From contig NZ_JAASAE010000003.1 of NCBI RefSeq assembly GCF_012726205.1, forward strand, positions 394,724-458,723: a stretch of 64,000 nucleotides of DNA, in the 5' to 3' direction. Below are positions 30,521 through 39,120 of this stretch, in pieces. Numbering within the stretch: position 1 is the first letter of the stretch; each line of letters begins with the position of its first letter. Source of the DNA: Rhodococcus sp. HNM0569. GTDB lineage: Bacteria > Actinomycetota > Actinomycetes > Mycobacteriales > Mycobacteriaceae. Below the pieces are notes generated by a model that was not told the DNA's origin, did no database searches, and saw nothing but the letters and a program-made list of their open reading frames with translations. A program made the translations under genes and the position numbers.

Positions 30521-31156
30521 ATGAGTCCAGTGCCTGGTCCCCGTCCGGGTGGACGGAGCGCCCGTATTCAGCAGGCCGTGCACGAGTCGACGCGCCGGTT
30601 GCTGCGCGAACGCGCACGTGCCGAGATCACGGTGCCCATGATCGCCGCCGACGCCGGAGTCACCCCGTCGACCATCTATCGCCGCTGGGGCGACCTCAAC
30701 GAGGTGTTCGCCGACGTGTTCCTCGAACGACTGCGCCCCGACGCGTCGCCTGCCCGCACCGGCTGTGTGCGAGGCGACCTCGTGCAGTGGGCGAGCGAGT
30801 ACCTCGAGGAGACGGCGAGTCCGGCCGGTCGCGACGCGCTTCGCTCGATCGTCGTGAGCAACAACGAGTCTCCCGGTGGATCGCACCGGAACGTGTGCGC
30901 GGGATTCTGCCGGAGCCAGATCGAGGCGATCGTCGACCGCGCCCCCGTCGCGCTGGGCGGTCCGACGGTCGACCGCGTGATCGATCGTGTCATCGCGCCG
31001 ATCGTGTACCGCGTCCTGTTCGATCTCCCGCCGCTGGATCTACCGGACGTCCCGGCCCTCGTGGACGCGGCGTTCGACACCGATGCAGATCGCGAGGCCG
31101 CGGACACCGAGTACGAGGTCACCGAGCGCGAGATCAGTTCCGCACCCGGTACCTGA
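30521..31156 (+). CDS. TetR-family transcriptional regulator
   Basis: 211 residues. The helix-turn-helix lies at about 18-62: RIQQAVHESTRRLLRERARA, then MIAADAGVTPSTIYRRWGDL containing the recognition helix (PSTIYRRWG). The C-terminal ligand domain carries an unusual CAGFCRSQIEAIVDRAPVAL stretch with two cysteines. Divergent from the MFS pump, which it probably represses. The last 23 bases overlap the 3' end of the reductase-like gene on the other strand. Confidence 0.92.
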   Translation: MSPVPGPRPGGRSARIQQAVHESTRRLLRERARAEITVPMIAADAGVTPSTIYRRWGDLNEVFADVFLERLRPDASPARTGCVRGDLVQWASEYLEETASPAGRDALRSIVVSNNESPGGSHRNVCAGFCRSQIEAIVDRAPVALGGPTVDRVIDRVIAPIVYRVLFDLPPLDLPDVPALVDAAFDTDADREAADTEYEVTEREISSAPGT

Positions 31157-31688
31157 GCACGGCGAACTGTCCTACTTTGCGTGCGGAGGTCAGATCCAGC
31201 CGGCTCGGCGGCACGCGCCGCGGCAGCAGAGGTGCTCCACCGTGCACCGCAGCGGGCGCGACCATCACCTCGATCTCGTCGAGCGCGCCGATGTCGAGGA
31301 ACTGGCCGGCCAGGTCGCCGCCGCCGACGATCCAGATGTCGCCGTCGCCCGCCGCGTCCCGGATCGCGGTGAGCGCGCGGTACGCGGTGCCGCGCACGAA
31401 TCGCACGTCCGCGCCGTCCGGTACGGGCAACTCGCGCGTGGTGAACACGAACATCGGCCGCGCCCCGTACGCCGCGTGCCAGCGGGCTGGTTCGTCGACG
31501 AAATGCTCGTGGGCCAGCACCCACTCGTAGGTGGTCGAGCCCGAGACGAGCACCGACATCTGCGCGAGCACCTCGGCAGGGTCGGGCCCGTCGCCGCCCG
31601 GCACGGCGAACAGCCAGTCCAGCGAGTCGCGCTCGTCGGCGAGGAAGCCGTTGAGCGTGGCCGCGGTGCTGTACACGATGCGTCCCAT
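31134..31688 (-). CDS. Dihydrofolate reductase-like / RibD C-terminal domain protein
   Basis: 184 residues. The fold marks are the N-terminal RIVYSTAATLNGFLAD, SGSTTYEWVLAHEHFVDEPA, and GDIWIVGGGDLAGQFLDIGA (NADPH-binding Gly motif), then DEIEVMVAPAAVHGGAPLLP. This group reduces unknown pteridine- or deazaflavin-related substrates and is often annotated 'dihydrofolate reductase family'. It lies 47 bases from the 3' side of the acyl-CoA synthetase on the same strand, so it may be its upstream-less follower in an operon. Confidence 0.87.
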   Translation of the reverse strand: MGRIVYSTAATLNGFLADERDSLDWLFAVPGGDGPDPAEVLAQMSVLVSGSTTYEWVLAHEHFVDEPARWHAAYGARPMFVFTTRELPVPDGADVRFVRGTAYRALTAIRDAAGDGDIWIVGGGDLAGQFLDIGALDEIEVMVAPAAVHGGAPLLPRRVPPSRLDLTSARKVGQFAVLRYRVRN

Positions 31689-31735
31689 ACGGTCGACTGT
31701 ACGACCGGTGCCGGGAGCGTTCGCGCGGTTCGGGT

Positions 31736-33634
31736 CTACTTCTGCAACTCGCGGGCGAGTACGTCGAGCACGCTCGCGTCCTCGATCGTCGACGGTACGG
31801 TGTATTCCTCGTGGTCGGCGATCTGTCGCATCGTCTTGCGCAGGATCTTGCCCGAGCGTGTCTTCGGCAGGGCCTGCACGACCGTGACGTCGCGGAATGT
31901 CGCGACCGCACCGATCTGATCGCGGACCATCGCGACGAGTTCGTCGCGCAGCCTGTCGTCGTCGATGTCGGCGCCGCGCTCGAGCACGACGTACCCCGTC
32001 GGCCGCTGCCCCTTGAGTTCGTCGCGCACACCGACGACGGCGCACTCGGCCACCGCGGGATGCGACGCGACGACGGCCTCCATGCTGCCTGTCGAAAGTC
32101 GGTGTCCGGCAACGTTGATGACGTCGTCGCTGCGGCCGAGGACGAACACGTAGCCGTCGTCGTCGACGTAACCGGAGTCGCCGGACAGGTAGTAGCCGTC
32201 GAAGGTCGACAGGTACGAGCGCACGAAACGGTCCGGGTCGTTCCACAGTCCGACGAGCGTTCCGGGAGGCAACGGCAGCCGCAGCACGATATTGCCCTCG
32301 GTGTTCGCCGGTAGGGGAGCGCCTGCGGCATCGAGGATCTCGACACGATAACCCGGCACGGGAACGGACGGTGATCCGGACTTGAGCGGCATCGGTTCGA
32401 GCCCACGGAGATTGGCGCAGATCGCCCAGCCGGTCTCGGTCTGCCACCAGTGGTCGACGACCGGCCGGTCCAGTACCGAGGAGGCCCACGCGTAGGTGTC
32501 CGGGTCGAGTCGTTCGCCCGCGCTGAACAGGGTCTGAAGGCTCGAGATGTCGTGCGAGCGCAGCTCGTCGGCGGCCGGATCGGCGCGGCGGATGGCGCGG
32601 ATGGCGGTGGGTGCGGTGAAAAGCGCCTTGACGCCGTACTGGGCGATGACCCGCCAGAACGCACCCGCGTCGGGGGTTCCGACCGGTTTGCCCTCGTACA
32701 ACACCGTCGTGGCGCCTGCGAACAGCGGGCCGTAGACGATGTACGAGTGGCCGACCACCCAGCCGACGTCGGACGCCGTCCACCAGACGTCGCCCGGCGA
32801 GATGTCGTAGATGTTGGCCATCGACCACGTGACCGCGACGGCATGGCCGCCGTTGTCGCGCACCACGCCCTTGGGCTTGCCGGTGGTGCCCGACGTGTAC
32901 AGGATGTACAGCGGATCGGTTGCCGCCACCGAAACAGGTTCGGCCGGTGCGGCTTCCGTGACCAGCTGATCCCAGTCGAGCCACGCGGCGATCGAATCCC
33001 GCGGCGTCGACGCCGTGATCTCCCGGCGGTGCTTGACGACGACCGTGTGCGGCGGGCGTTTCGCCATCGCGAGCGCGCGCTCGACCAGCGGCACGTACTC
33101 GACGGTGCGGCCCGGTTCGAGCCCGCCGCTCGCCGTGACGAGTGCGACGGGCGCCGCGTCGTCGATGCGGGCGGCGAGTTCCTTGGCGGCGAAACCGCCG
33201 AACACCACCGAGTGCACCGCACCGATGCGCGCGCACGCGAGCATCGCGATCACCGCTTCGGGGATCATCGGCATGTAGACCACGACGCGATCGCCCGCCA
33301 CGACACCGAGTTCACGCAGCGCGCCCGCGAAGCGCGCGACCTCGTCGAGCAGTTCCCGGTAGGTGTACGAGCGCTGGGTGCCGGTCATCGCCGAGTCGTA
33401 GATCAGCGCGGTGCGCTCGCCGTTGCCCGCGCGCACATGCCGGTCGAGCGCGTTGACCGACGTGTTGAGCGTGCCGTCGGGGAACCACCGGTAGGCCGGC
33501 GCACCGGATGCGTCGAGTGCGCGGGTGGGCGCGGTGTCCCAGTCGACGCCGCGCGCGGCGTCGAGCCAGAACTGCTCGGGGTCGTCGATGCTGCGCGCAT
33601 AGACCTCGGCGTACGACGGGGCGGGGACGTTCAT
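31736..33634 (-). CDS. Propionyl/acetyl-CoA synthetase (PrpE-like)
   Basis: 632 residues, full length for the acetyl-CoA synthetase family. ATP-binding P-loop YILYTSGTTGKPKGVVRDNG at about 245-264; DHWWQTETGWAICANL (A5) at about 395; YYLSGDSGYVDDDGYVFVLG (A7/A8), and the acetylatable lysine in TRSGKILRKTMRQIAD. The C-terminus EEYTVPSTIEDASVLDVL is characteristic of PrpE-type enzymes rather than AcsA, so propionate is the preferred guess. It activates short-chain acids to acyl-CoA for the TCA or methylcitrate/methylmalonyl routes. No prp partners are adjacent. Confidence 0.88.
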   Translation of the reverse strand: MNVPAPSYAEVYARSIDDPEQFWLDAARGVDWDTAPTRALDASGAPAYRWFPDGTLNTSVNALDRHVRAGNGERTALIYDSAMTGTQRSYTYRELLDEVARFAGALRELGVVAGDRVVVYMPMIPEAVIAMLACARIGAVHSVVFGGFAAKELAARIDDAAPVALVTASGGLEPGRTVEYVPLVERALAMAKRPPHTVVVKHRREITASTPRDSIAAWLDWDQLVTEAAPAEPVSVAATDPLYILYTSGTTGKPKGVVRDNGGHAVAVTWSMANIYDISPGDVWWTASDVGWVVGHSYIVYGPLFAGATTVLYEGKPVGTPDAGAFWRVIAQYGVKALFTAPTAIRAIRRADPAADELRSHDISSLQTLFSAGERLDPDTYAWASSVLDRPVVDHWWQTETGWAICANLRGLEPMPLKSGSPSVPVPGYRVEILDAAGAPLPANTEGNIVLRLPLPPGTLVGLWNDPDRFVRSYLSTFDGYYLSGDSGYVDDDGYVFVLGRSDDVINVAGHRLSTGSMEAVVASHPAVAECAVVGVRDELKGQRPTGYVVLERGADIDDDRLRDELVAMVRDQIGAVATFRDVTVVQALPKTRSGKILRKTMRQIADHEEYTVPSTIEDASVLDVLARELQK

Positions 33635-33778
33635 GACCGGACCTCTTCCTGCGGGTGTGGCTCAGGGCACAATAGGTCATTCGGGTGACGCGAGGGCGCG
33701 ACGTGCAGATTCGCGCGGCGAAAGGCGTGGTCGGCTCGGCGAGCGGACGACGCTCTACCGGTCACGTCGACAATGTGC

Positions 33779-33797
33779 AAAGGTGAGCCTCCCCTAA
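33779..33797. promoter_or_regulatory. IdeR/DmdR-like iron box
   Basis: AAAGGTGAGCCTCCCCTAA matches the 19-bp IdeR consensus TTAGGTTAGGCTAACCTAA at 13 positions, including the outer CCTAA half-site and the AGGT/AGCCT core. It ends 19 bases before the ATG of an iron-siderophore binding protein, where a repressor would block transcription. Made by eye. Confidence 0.6.
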
Positions 33798-33816
33798 CTC
33801 AGTCCGGGAGGATGTC

Positions 33817-34815
33817 ATGCGCGGTGGACGTGCGGCTCTGGTCGTCGTGCTCGGAATCGTGGTGTTGTTGGTCGCCGGGTGCGGCTCGGGCGGCGACGGC
33901 GCCTCCGACGCCGATGTCGGCCGCGCGACGACCGTCTCGCACAAGTTCGGCACCACGACGATCGAGGGCACTCCCCAACGCGTCGTCGCCGCCAGCAGTC
34001 AATGGGTGGACGCACTGCTGGAGCTGGGAATCCAACCCGTCGCGTATCTTTCGGCAGGCGACAGCGGAGACGACCGCGGGCTCTATCCGTGGGAGCAGGG
34101 AATGAGTACGGACGCCGTCGAGCTGGACCGGGCCGCGATGCGCAGCGCGGGCGCCGCGCTGCCTGCCGAACAGATCGCGGCGCTCGAGCCGGATCTGATT
34201 CTCGGTGCATGGCAGATCGCGGACCAGTCGATGTTCGACCGACTCGCCGCGCTCGCCCCGACGATCGGCCCGCTGGGCGACGCCCAAGTCGATTCGTGGC
34301 AGGACCAGTTGACCGTGCTCGGAAGGGTTTTCGGCGTCGAAGACCGTGCGGCGCAGATCGTGCAGGAGTCGAACGACGCCGTGTCCTCCCTGGCGTCGCG
34401 GCTGCCCGGTCTCCACGGCAGGACCGCGGTGCTCGCGCAGTTCCTCGTCGACGCGCAGCAGATCGTCGTGGTCGCCGATCCCGACGACGGCGCGTCTGCC
34501 GTGTTCGAGAGCCTCGGCCTCTCGCTGCCTGCGCCGCTCGTCGCCGAAGCAGGCGCGACCGGCGGACGGCTGACCCTCAGCCCCGAGCGCGTCGACGCAC
34601 TCGACGCCGACCTTCTCGTGATGCTGCCGAACGGCGGAACCGAAGCCGACCTCCTGGCGTTACCGGGTTTCGCGCAGCTGCCGTCCGTCGAACAGGGCGG
34701 CCTCGCCGTCGTCGACTATCCGACGGTGGTCGGGTTCAACACGCCGTCGAGCTCGTCGATCGCCTACTCGCTCGAACGCATCACTCCGCAGCTCGAGAAG
34801 CTCGGCGCCGCGTGA
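33817..34815 (+). CDS. Iron-siderophore ABC substrate-binding lipoprotein (FecB/FepB type)
   Basis: 332 residues. Lipoprotein signal with lipobox LLVAGC (Cys near 22). The periplasmic-binding-protein-2 fold follows: TTIEGTPQRVVAASSQWVDA, LGIQPVAYLSAGDSGDDRGL, LEPDLILGAWQIADQSMFDR, LTVLGRVFGVEDRAAQIVQE and ALDADLLVMLPNGGTEADLL. It captures ferric siderophores at the cell surface. No permease or ATPase gene is adjacent, so it must use a transporter encoded elsewhere. The IdeR-like box just upstream supports iron control. Confidence 0.9.
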   Translation: MRGGRAALVVVLGIVVLLVAGCGSGGDGASDADVGRATTVSHKFGTTTIEGTPQRVVAASSQWVDALLELGIQPVAYLSAGDSGDDRGLYPWEQGMSTDAVELDRAAMRSAGAALPAEQIAALEPDLILGAWQIADQSMFDRLAALAPTIGPLGDAQVDSWQDQLTVLGRVFGVEDRAAQIVQESNDAVSSLASRLPGLHGRTAVLAQFLVDAQQIVVVADPDDGASAVFESLGLSLPAPLVAEAGATGGRLTLSPERVDALDADLLVMLPNGGTEADLLALPGFAQLPSVEQGGLAVVDYPTVVGFNTPSSSSIAYSLERITPQLEKLGAA

Positions 34816-34891
34816 GATGCGGTCGTGTCGGTGGCGCGCGTTAGCGTCCGCGCCGAGGCGGTCAGGGGGACCGCCGGACGAGGGGGAGATC

Positions 34892-35614
34892 ATGAACACG
34901 GAAGTCGTCGACGCAGACATCGCACGCTTCGCATCGCTCGGTGTCGACCTGCCCGACCGGCACGACGTGCTGGCGCAGTCGGCCCGTTTCGACCGTGCTC
35001 GGTGGATCGCGGCATTGCCGGATCCGCGGATGTGGCCGGCCGAGCTCACCGACGCGGCGCGCGACGGCCGATGGCACGTCGTCGACCGCGCGACCGTCTT
35101 CGACGTCGGCGCCCGGGTCACGCGCGAGCCGAGCGAGTTCGGCGCGGTCCAGCTGTACGTCGCGGCGGCAGTGTGGGGTACGGGCACGTCGGCGCGCGAC
35201 GTCCCGCGTCGTATGCGTCCGCTCGTGCAGGACGGCGTCGTGGGCAAGTTGGGCGTCGCTCTCGACGTGCTGGAGGCCGACGGTCCGGTCGCGGCGTACG
35301 AGGCCCTCAGCCGGGGCGGAGCCGCGCACGTGCCCTATCTCGGCGCACCGTTCTTCACCAAGATGCTCTACTTCGCGTCCGCTTCCGGAGGCGGCGCGCT
35401 CGTCCTCGACCGCAATGTCGTTCAGACGCTCGCGCACGCCGGGGTGGTCGAATGGAATGTCGAGCGCGCCTGGACGGCGGAGCAGTACGCCACCTATCTC
35501 GACCTCGTGCGCGGGTGGGCGGCGCACCACGGCACCACGGGTGACGTCGTCGAGTGCGTGTTGTCGGCGGTCGGTCGGGAACTGTTCCGCATCAGGAACA
35601 GGGCGGCGGCGTAG
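34892..35614 (+). CDS. Protein with 8-oxoguanine glycosylase-like (OGG) fold, putative
   Basis: 240 residues from an ATG with AGGGGGAG upstream. The C-terminal half reads LGAPFFTKMLYFASASGGGA then LVLDRNVVQTLAHAGVVEWN, resembling the 'OGG-fold' proteins in which a short helix-hairpin-helix region is followed by a conserved Leu-Asp (LVLD). The catalytic Lys-Asp pair of true OGG enzymes cannot be confirmed; the lysine in FFTKMLYFA and the aspartate in LVLD are candidates. It lies 76 bases after the iron-binding protein on the same strand. A DNA-repair role is inference. Confidence 0.55.
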   Translation: MNTEVVDADIARFASLGVDLPDRHDVLAQSARFDRARWIAALPDPRMWPAELTDAARDGRWHVVDRATVFDVGARVTREPSEFGAVQLYVAAAVWGTGTSARDVPRRMRPLVQDGVVGKLGVALDVLEADGPVAAYEALSRGGAAHVPYLGAPFFTKMLYFASASGGGALVLDRNVVQTLAHAGVVEWNVERAWTAEQYATYLDLVRGWAAHHGTTGDVVECVLSAVGRELFRIRNRAAA

Positions 35615-35626
35615 CCGGTCGGCACG

Positions 35627-36310
35627 TCACGGGATGTCGCGGACGTCGTCGACGCGGTGGTCGAATTCCGTCGCGTCCTCGGCGTACCGCGCGTCGCCGT
35701 GTTCGAGCGGCCGGTACACGAACACGGTGCGCATGCCGTGCTCGCGTGCGGCACGCAGGTCGTACGGGTGCGAGGCCACCATCACTGCTCTGGACGGGTC
35801 GTCGATGCCGAGGAAGCGCAGCGCGCGCTCGTACACCCGTGCCTCGGGTTTGAATGCGCCGAACGCCTCCGCGGTCAGGACCGCGTCCCAGTCGATCCCG
35901 AGCCGTTTGGACATGCCGATCACGGTCGCCATGTCGGTGTTGGACAGGGGCGCGACGAGTGCCGACTGCCGGAGCGTACGGATGCCCTCCACAGTGTCCG
36001 GCCACGGGAGCAGTCTCCGCCAAGCATCGGCGAGTTCCCGTGCCCGGGTGTCGTCGATCTCGACGCCGAACTCTGCGGCGACGGCAGGCAGGGCGTCGGC
36101 GTAGACGTCCTGTACGCGGGTCCATCGGTTCACCGACTGGTCGAGTGCCGCGACCCGCGTGAAGTATTCGGTGCGCCACCGCCGCGCGATGCGCGCAGGC
36201 AGGTCCGTCGGTGCCTCCGGCAGGTGTGCCGACAAGGCCGCCGTCACCGGTGTGTGGAAGTCGAGAAGCGTGCCCTGCACGTCGAACAGGTATGCGTCGT
36301 ACCGTGCCAC
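35627..36310 (-). CDS. HAD-superfamily hydrolase, haloacid dehalogenase type II-like
   Basis: 227 residues from a GTG. HAD motif I DAYLFDVQGTLLDF holds the nucleophilic Asp. Motif II is VAPLSNTDM, motif III lysine KPEARVYERALRFLG, and motif IV region AVMVASHPYDLRAAREHGMR. The spacing and cap insertion fit (S)-2-haloacid dehalogenases. The usual motif I is FDxxGT, seen here as FDVQGT. The substrate is uncertain; many such proteins act on phosphorylated metabolites. It is the last gene of a unit with accD3, whose stop is only four bases upstream of its GTG. Confidence 0.87.
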   Translation of the reverse strand: MARYDAYLFDVQGTLLDFHTPVTAALSAHLPEAPTDLPARIARRWRTEYFTRVAALDQSVNRWTRVQDVYADALPAVAAEFGVEIDDTRARELADAWRRLLPWPDTVEGIRTLRQSALVAPLSNTDMATVIGMSKRLGIDWDAVLTAEAFGAFKPEARVYERALRFLGIDDPSRAVMVASHPYDLRAAREHGMRTVFVYRPLEHGDARYAEDATEFDHRVDDVRDIP

Positions 36311-36314
36311 GCCG

Positions 36315-37832
36315 CTACCGGACCCCGAGGGTGCGGTAGCGGCGGGTGCGTGCCGCGATGCGGTCGTGGTGGGTGACGGCGGCGAGATCGCGCAGGCTCC
36401 AGGCGATCGCGCCGCCCACACGCTTGCTGAAATCGACGGGTTCGTCTGCCGCGTCGGGGTGTTCGGGCACGACGGCGTCGACGATTCCGTCGCGCAGCAG
36501 GTCCGCTGCCCGGATGCCCTGGGCGGCGGCCATCTGCGGTGCGTGTGCGGTGTCCCGGTGCACGATCGCGCTCGCTCCCTCCGGGGGAAGCGGTGCGAGC
36601 CAGCCGTTCTGGGCGCACAGCACGCGGTCGGCCGGCAGAAAGGCCAGCGCACCGCCGCCCGTTCCCTGACCGAGCAGGATCGACACCGTCGGGGTGTCGA
36701 GGGTGACCAGATCCGAGATGCACCGTGCGATCTCGGGTGCCAGGCCCTCTTCCTCGGCCTCGCGGGACAGCGAAGCGCCGAGCGTGTCGATCACCAGCAC
36801 GAGGGGCAGGCTGAGGTCTTCGGCGAGGCGCATGCCGCGTCGCGCGTCGCGTAGAGCGCCGGGACCCATCGTGTTCACGGGAGACTGCCCGCTGCGATCC
36901 TGGCCGAGGAGTACACACGGCATGCCGCCGAAGCGCGCGAGCGACAACAGCACCGTGCGCGGCGCGCCCACCTGCCCGGTCCCGCTGAGCGGCACCTGCT
37001 CGGTGGCGGCGTGCCGGAGCAGCTGGCGGATGCCGGGCCGATCGGACCGCCGCGACAACAGCACCGACTGCCACGCGGGGGCGTCGGGGAGGTCGCGGGT
37101 GACCGTCGCGTCTGCCGTTGCCGAGCCCGGCCGCTGCCGAGGCGGGTCGACGAGTACCCGCAGTGTGCGGTCGACCAGCAGCCGGAGGCGCGAGGGCGCG
37201 ACCACGCCGTCGATCACGCCGTGGTGGTACAGGTTCTCCGCCGTTTGCACACCCTCGGGAAACTTCTCGTGGTAGAGCGACTCGTACACTCGGGGGCCCA
37301 GAAAGCCCACGAGCGCACCGGGTTCGGCTACGGTGACGTGCCCGAGTGAGCCCCACGACGCGAACACGCCACCCGTGGTGGGGCCGCGCAGATACACGAG
37401 ATAGGGCAGCCGCTCCGCTTTGTGGGCGGCGATCGCAGCCGAGATCTCCACCATCTGTACGAACGCGAGGGTGCCCTCCTGCATGCGGGTGCCCCCGGAC
37501 ACGGGGGACGCGAGCAGTGGAAGCCGTTGCGCGGTGGCCTGTTCGACGGCCCGGGTGATGCGCTCGGCGGCGGCCACGCCGATCGACCCGGCGAGGAAGG
37601 TGAACTCGCACGCGATGACGGCGACTCGCCGTCCGCGCACCGTGCCCGTTCCGGTCAGTACCGACTCGTCCACCCCCGAACGCTCGCGCGCGCGACGCAG
37701 ATCGTCCCGATACTGCTCGTTCGGTCGCGGATCGAGCGGCGCCTCGTCCCACGACGTGAACGAGTCCTGGTCGAGCACCAGGTCGAGCACGTCGCGGGCC
37801 GACGGACGGCTCGCCGAGCCGCGCGGGCTCAT
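36315..37832 (-). CDS. accD3: Acyl-CoA carboxylase carboxyltransferase subunit AccD3
   Basis: 505 residues, both carboxyltransferase halves in one chain. The N half has GRRVAVIACEFTFLAGSIGV, LLASPVSGGTRMQEGTLAFV and LRGPTTGGVFASWGSLGHVT. The C half has PLVLVIDTLGASLSREAEEE, SILLGQGTGGGALAFLPADR and GWLAPLPPEGASAIVHRDTA. These match M. tuberculosis AccD3 (Rv0904c), next to prrAB there as well. It transfers carboxyl from biotin to an acyl-CoA; the partner alpha subunit is encoded elsewhere. ATG 37832 is chosen; a GTG at 37841 adds three residues. Confidence 0.93.
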   Translation of the reverse strand: MSPRGSASRPSARDVLDLVLDQDSFTSWDEAPLDPRPNEQYRDDLRRARERSGVDESVLTGTGTVRGRRVAVIACEFTFLAGSIGVAAAERITRAVEQATAQRLPLLASPVSGGTRMQEGTLAFVQMVEISAAIAAHKAERLPYLVYLRGPTTGGVFASWGSLGHVTVAEPGALVGFLGPRVYESLYHEKFPEGVQTAENLYHHGVIDGVVAPSRLRLLVDRTLRVLVDPPRQRPGSATADATVTRDLPDAPAWQSVLLSRRSDRPGIRQLLRHAATEQVPLSGTGQVGAPRTVLLSLARFGGMPCVLLGQDRSGQSPVNTMGPGALRDARRGMRLAEDLSLPLVLVIDTLGASLSREAEEEGLAPEIARCISDLVTLDTPTVSILLGQGTGGGALAFLPADRVLCAQNGWLAPLPPEGASAIVHRDTAHAPQMAAAQGIRAADLLRDGIVDAVVPEHPDAADEPVDFSKRVGGAIAWSLRDLAAVTHHDRIAARTRRYRTLGVR

Positions 37833-37911
37833 GCGTCCCACTTCCGGCGTGCGCTCATGAGAGTCACCCTAGCTGTCCTTCCCCGGCGCGTCGCGAAGGT
37901 CGACGCACCGG

Positions 37912-39120
37912 TCACGCCCGCGAACCGGCGCCCAGAGCCTCGCGCCACGACACGACCTTGCCGATCCGCAGGATCGAGCGTTGGTAGATGCGCGCGGCCA
38001 CCCAACTGAGCGCGATCGTGACCGCGAGCATCAGGACGATGGTGCCCACGATCTGCGCGGGGCTCGCGACGCCCGCCGCGATACGCAGCGGCATCATGAT
38101 CGCGGAGAACGGTGGAATCCAGCTGAGCACGTTGCTGAGGGTGCCGTCCGGGTTGTCCACGGCGGTGAACGCGCTGAAGAACATCGCGAGGATCACGATC
38201 ATGAGCGGCATCGCCGTCGAGTTGACGTCCTCCTGCCGCGACACCATCGACCCTGCCGCGGCGTAGAGCACCGCGAAGAACGCGAAGCCGAGCACGAACC
38301 AGCCGATCGTGGACGCGAAGACGCTCACCGCGGTGCCGGTGATGGTGAGCACGCCCGTCGCGAGGGCAGCACCGACGCCCGCGATGCCGTACATCACCAG
38401 CTGCATCAGGCCGACAAGGCCGATGCCGATCACCTTGCCCCACAACAACTGCAGCGGACGCACCGTCGACAGCAGGAGTTCGACGACGCGGCTCGACTTC
38501 TCCTCGACGACACCCATCGCGACGTACATGCCGAATCCGAGGATCTGCATGTACAACACGACCACGACGGCGATCGACAATGCGACGCGCTGCCCCTGTT
38601 CGGGATCGGGTGGATCGAGAACGTCGGACCGGATCGAGACCGAGTCGATCGCGGCGGCCACGGTGGCCGGATCGACGCCTTCCGCTGCCAGCGCCTGATT
38701 TTGGGCCTGCTGTCGGACGGCCGCGTCGACCACCATCGACAGATCGGAGCCGAGGGAATCCTGCGACATGACGGTGACGTCGCCGTCGGGGGCCACGAGG
38801 ACCGCGGCATCGACATCACCCGATTCGACGGCTCCTCGCGCGGCCGCGCCGTCGGCAGGTGCCGACACCTCGACGGGTACCCCGAGCGCGTCGCCGGTCG
38901 CCGCGAGTACCTGGGTGAGTGCGGGGGCGCCGACGACTCCTACGCGCTGCGCCTCGTTGTCGTCGCCGCCGGAGAAGATCGACGTCGCGACGATGCCGCC
39001 GACTATCGCCAGCAGCACCAGCACATTGCTGATCACGAAGCTCTTCTTGGCTACCTGGGTCTGGAATTCGCGGCGTGCGACGAGGCCGATCGCGCGAGTG
39101 TTGCTCAGCGGCGCGCTCAT
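37912..39120 (-). CDS. ABC-2 type exporter permease (NatB-like)
   Basis: 402 residues. Helix 1 at about 28-48 (SFVISNVLVLLAIVGGIVAT), a large extracytoplasmic domain (50-185), then about five helices: VALSIAVVVVLYMQILGFGM, LLWGKVIGIGLVGLMQLVMY, STIGWFVLGFAFFAVLYAAA, ALPLMIVI-type segments and IVGTIVLMLAVTIALSWVAA. EEKSSRVVELLLSTVRP is the ABC-2 coupling motif. Its ATG overlaps the ATPase stop (ATGA). Likely exports sodium, a lipid or an antibiotic; the substrate is unknown. Confidence 0.9.
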   Translation of the reverse strand: MSAPLSNTRAIGLVARREFQTQVAKKSFVISNVLVLLAIVGGIVATSIFSGGDDNEAQRVGVVGAPALTQVLAATGDALGVPVEVSAPADGAAARGAVESGDVDAAVLVAPDGDVTVMSQDSLGSDLSMVVDAAVRQQAQNQALAAEGVDPATVAAAIDSVSIRSDVLDPPDPEQGQRVALSIAVVVVLYMQILGFGMYVAMGVVEEKSSRVVELLLSTVRPLQLLWGKVIGIGLVGLMQLVMYGIAGVGAALATGVLTITGTAVSVFASTIGWFVLGFAFFAVLYAAAGSMVSRQEDVNSTAMPLMIVILAMFFSAFTAVDNPDGTLSNVLSWIPPFSAIMMPLRIAAGVASPAQIVGTIVLMLAVTIALSWVAARIYQRSILRIGKVVSWREALGAGSRA

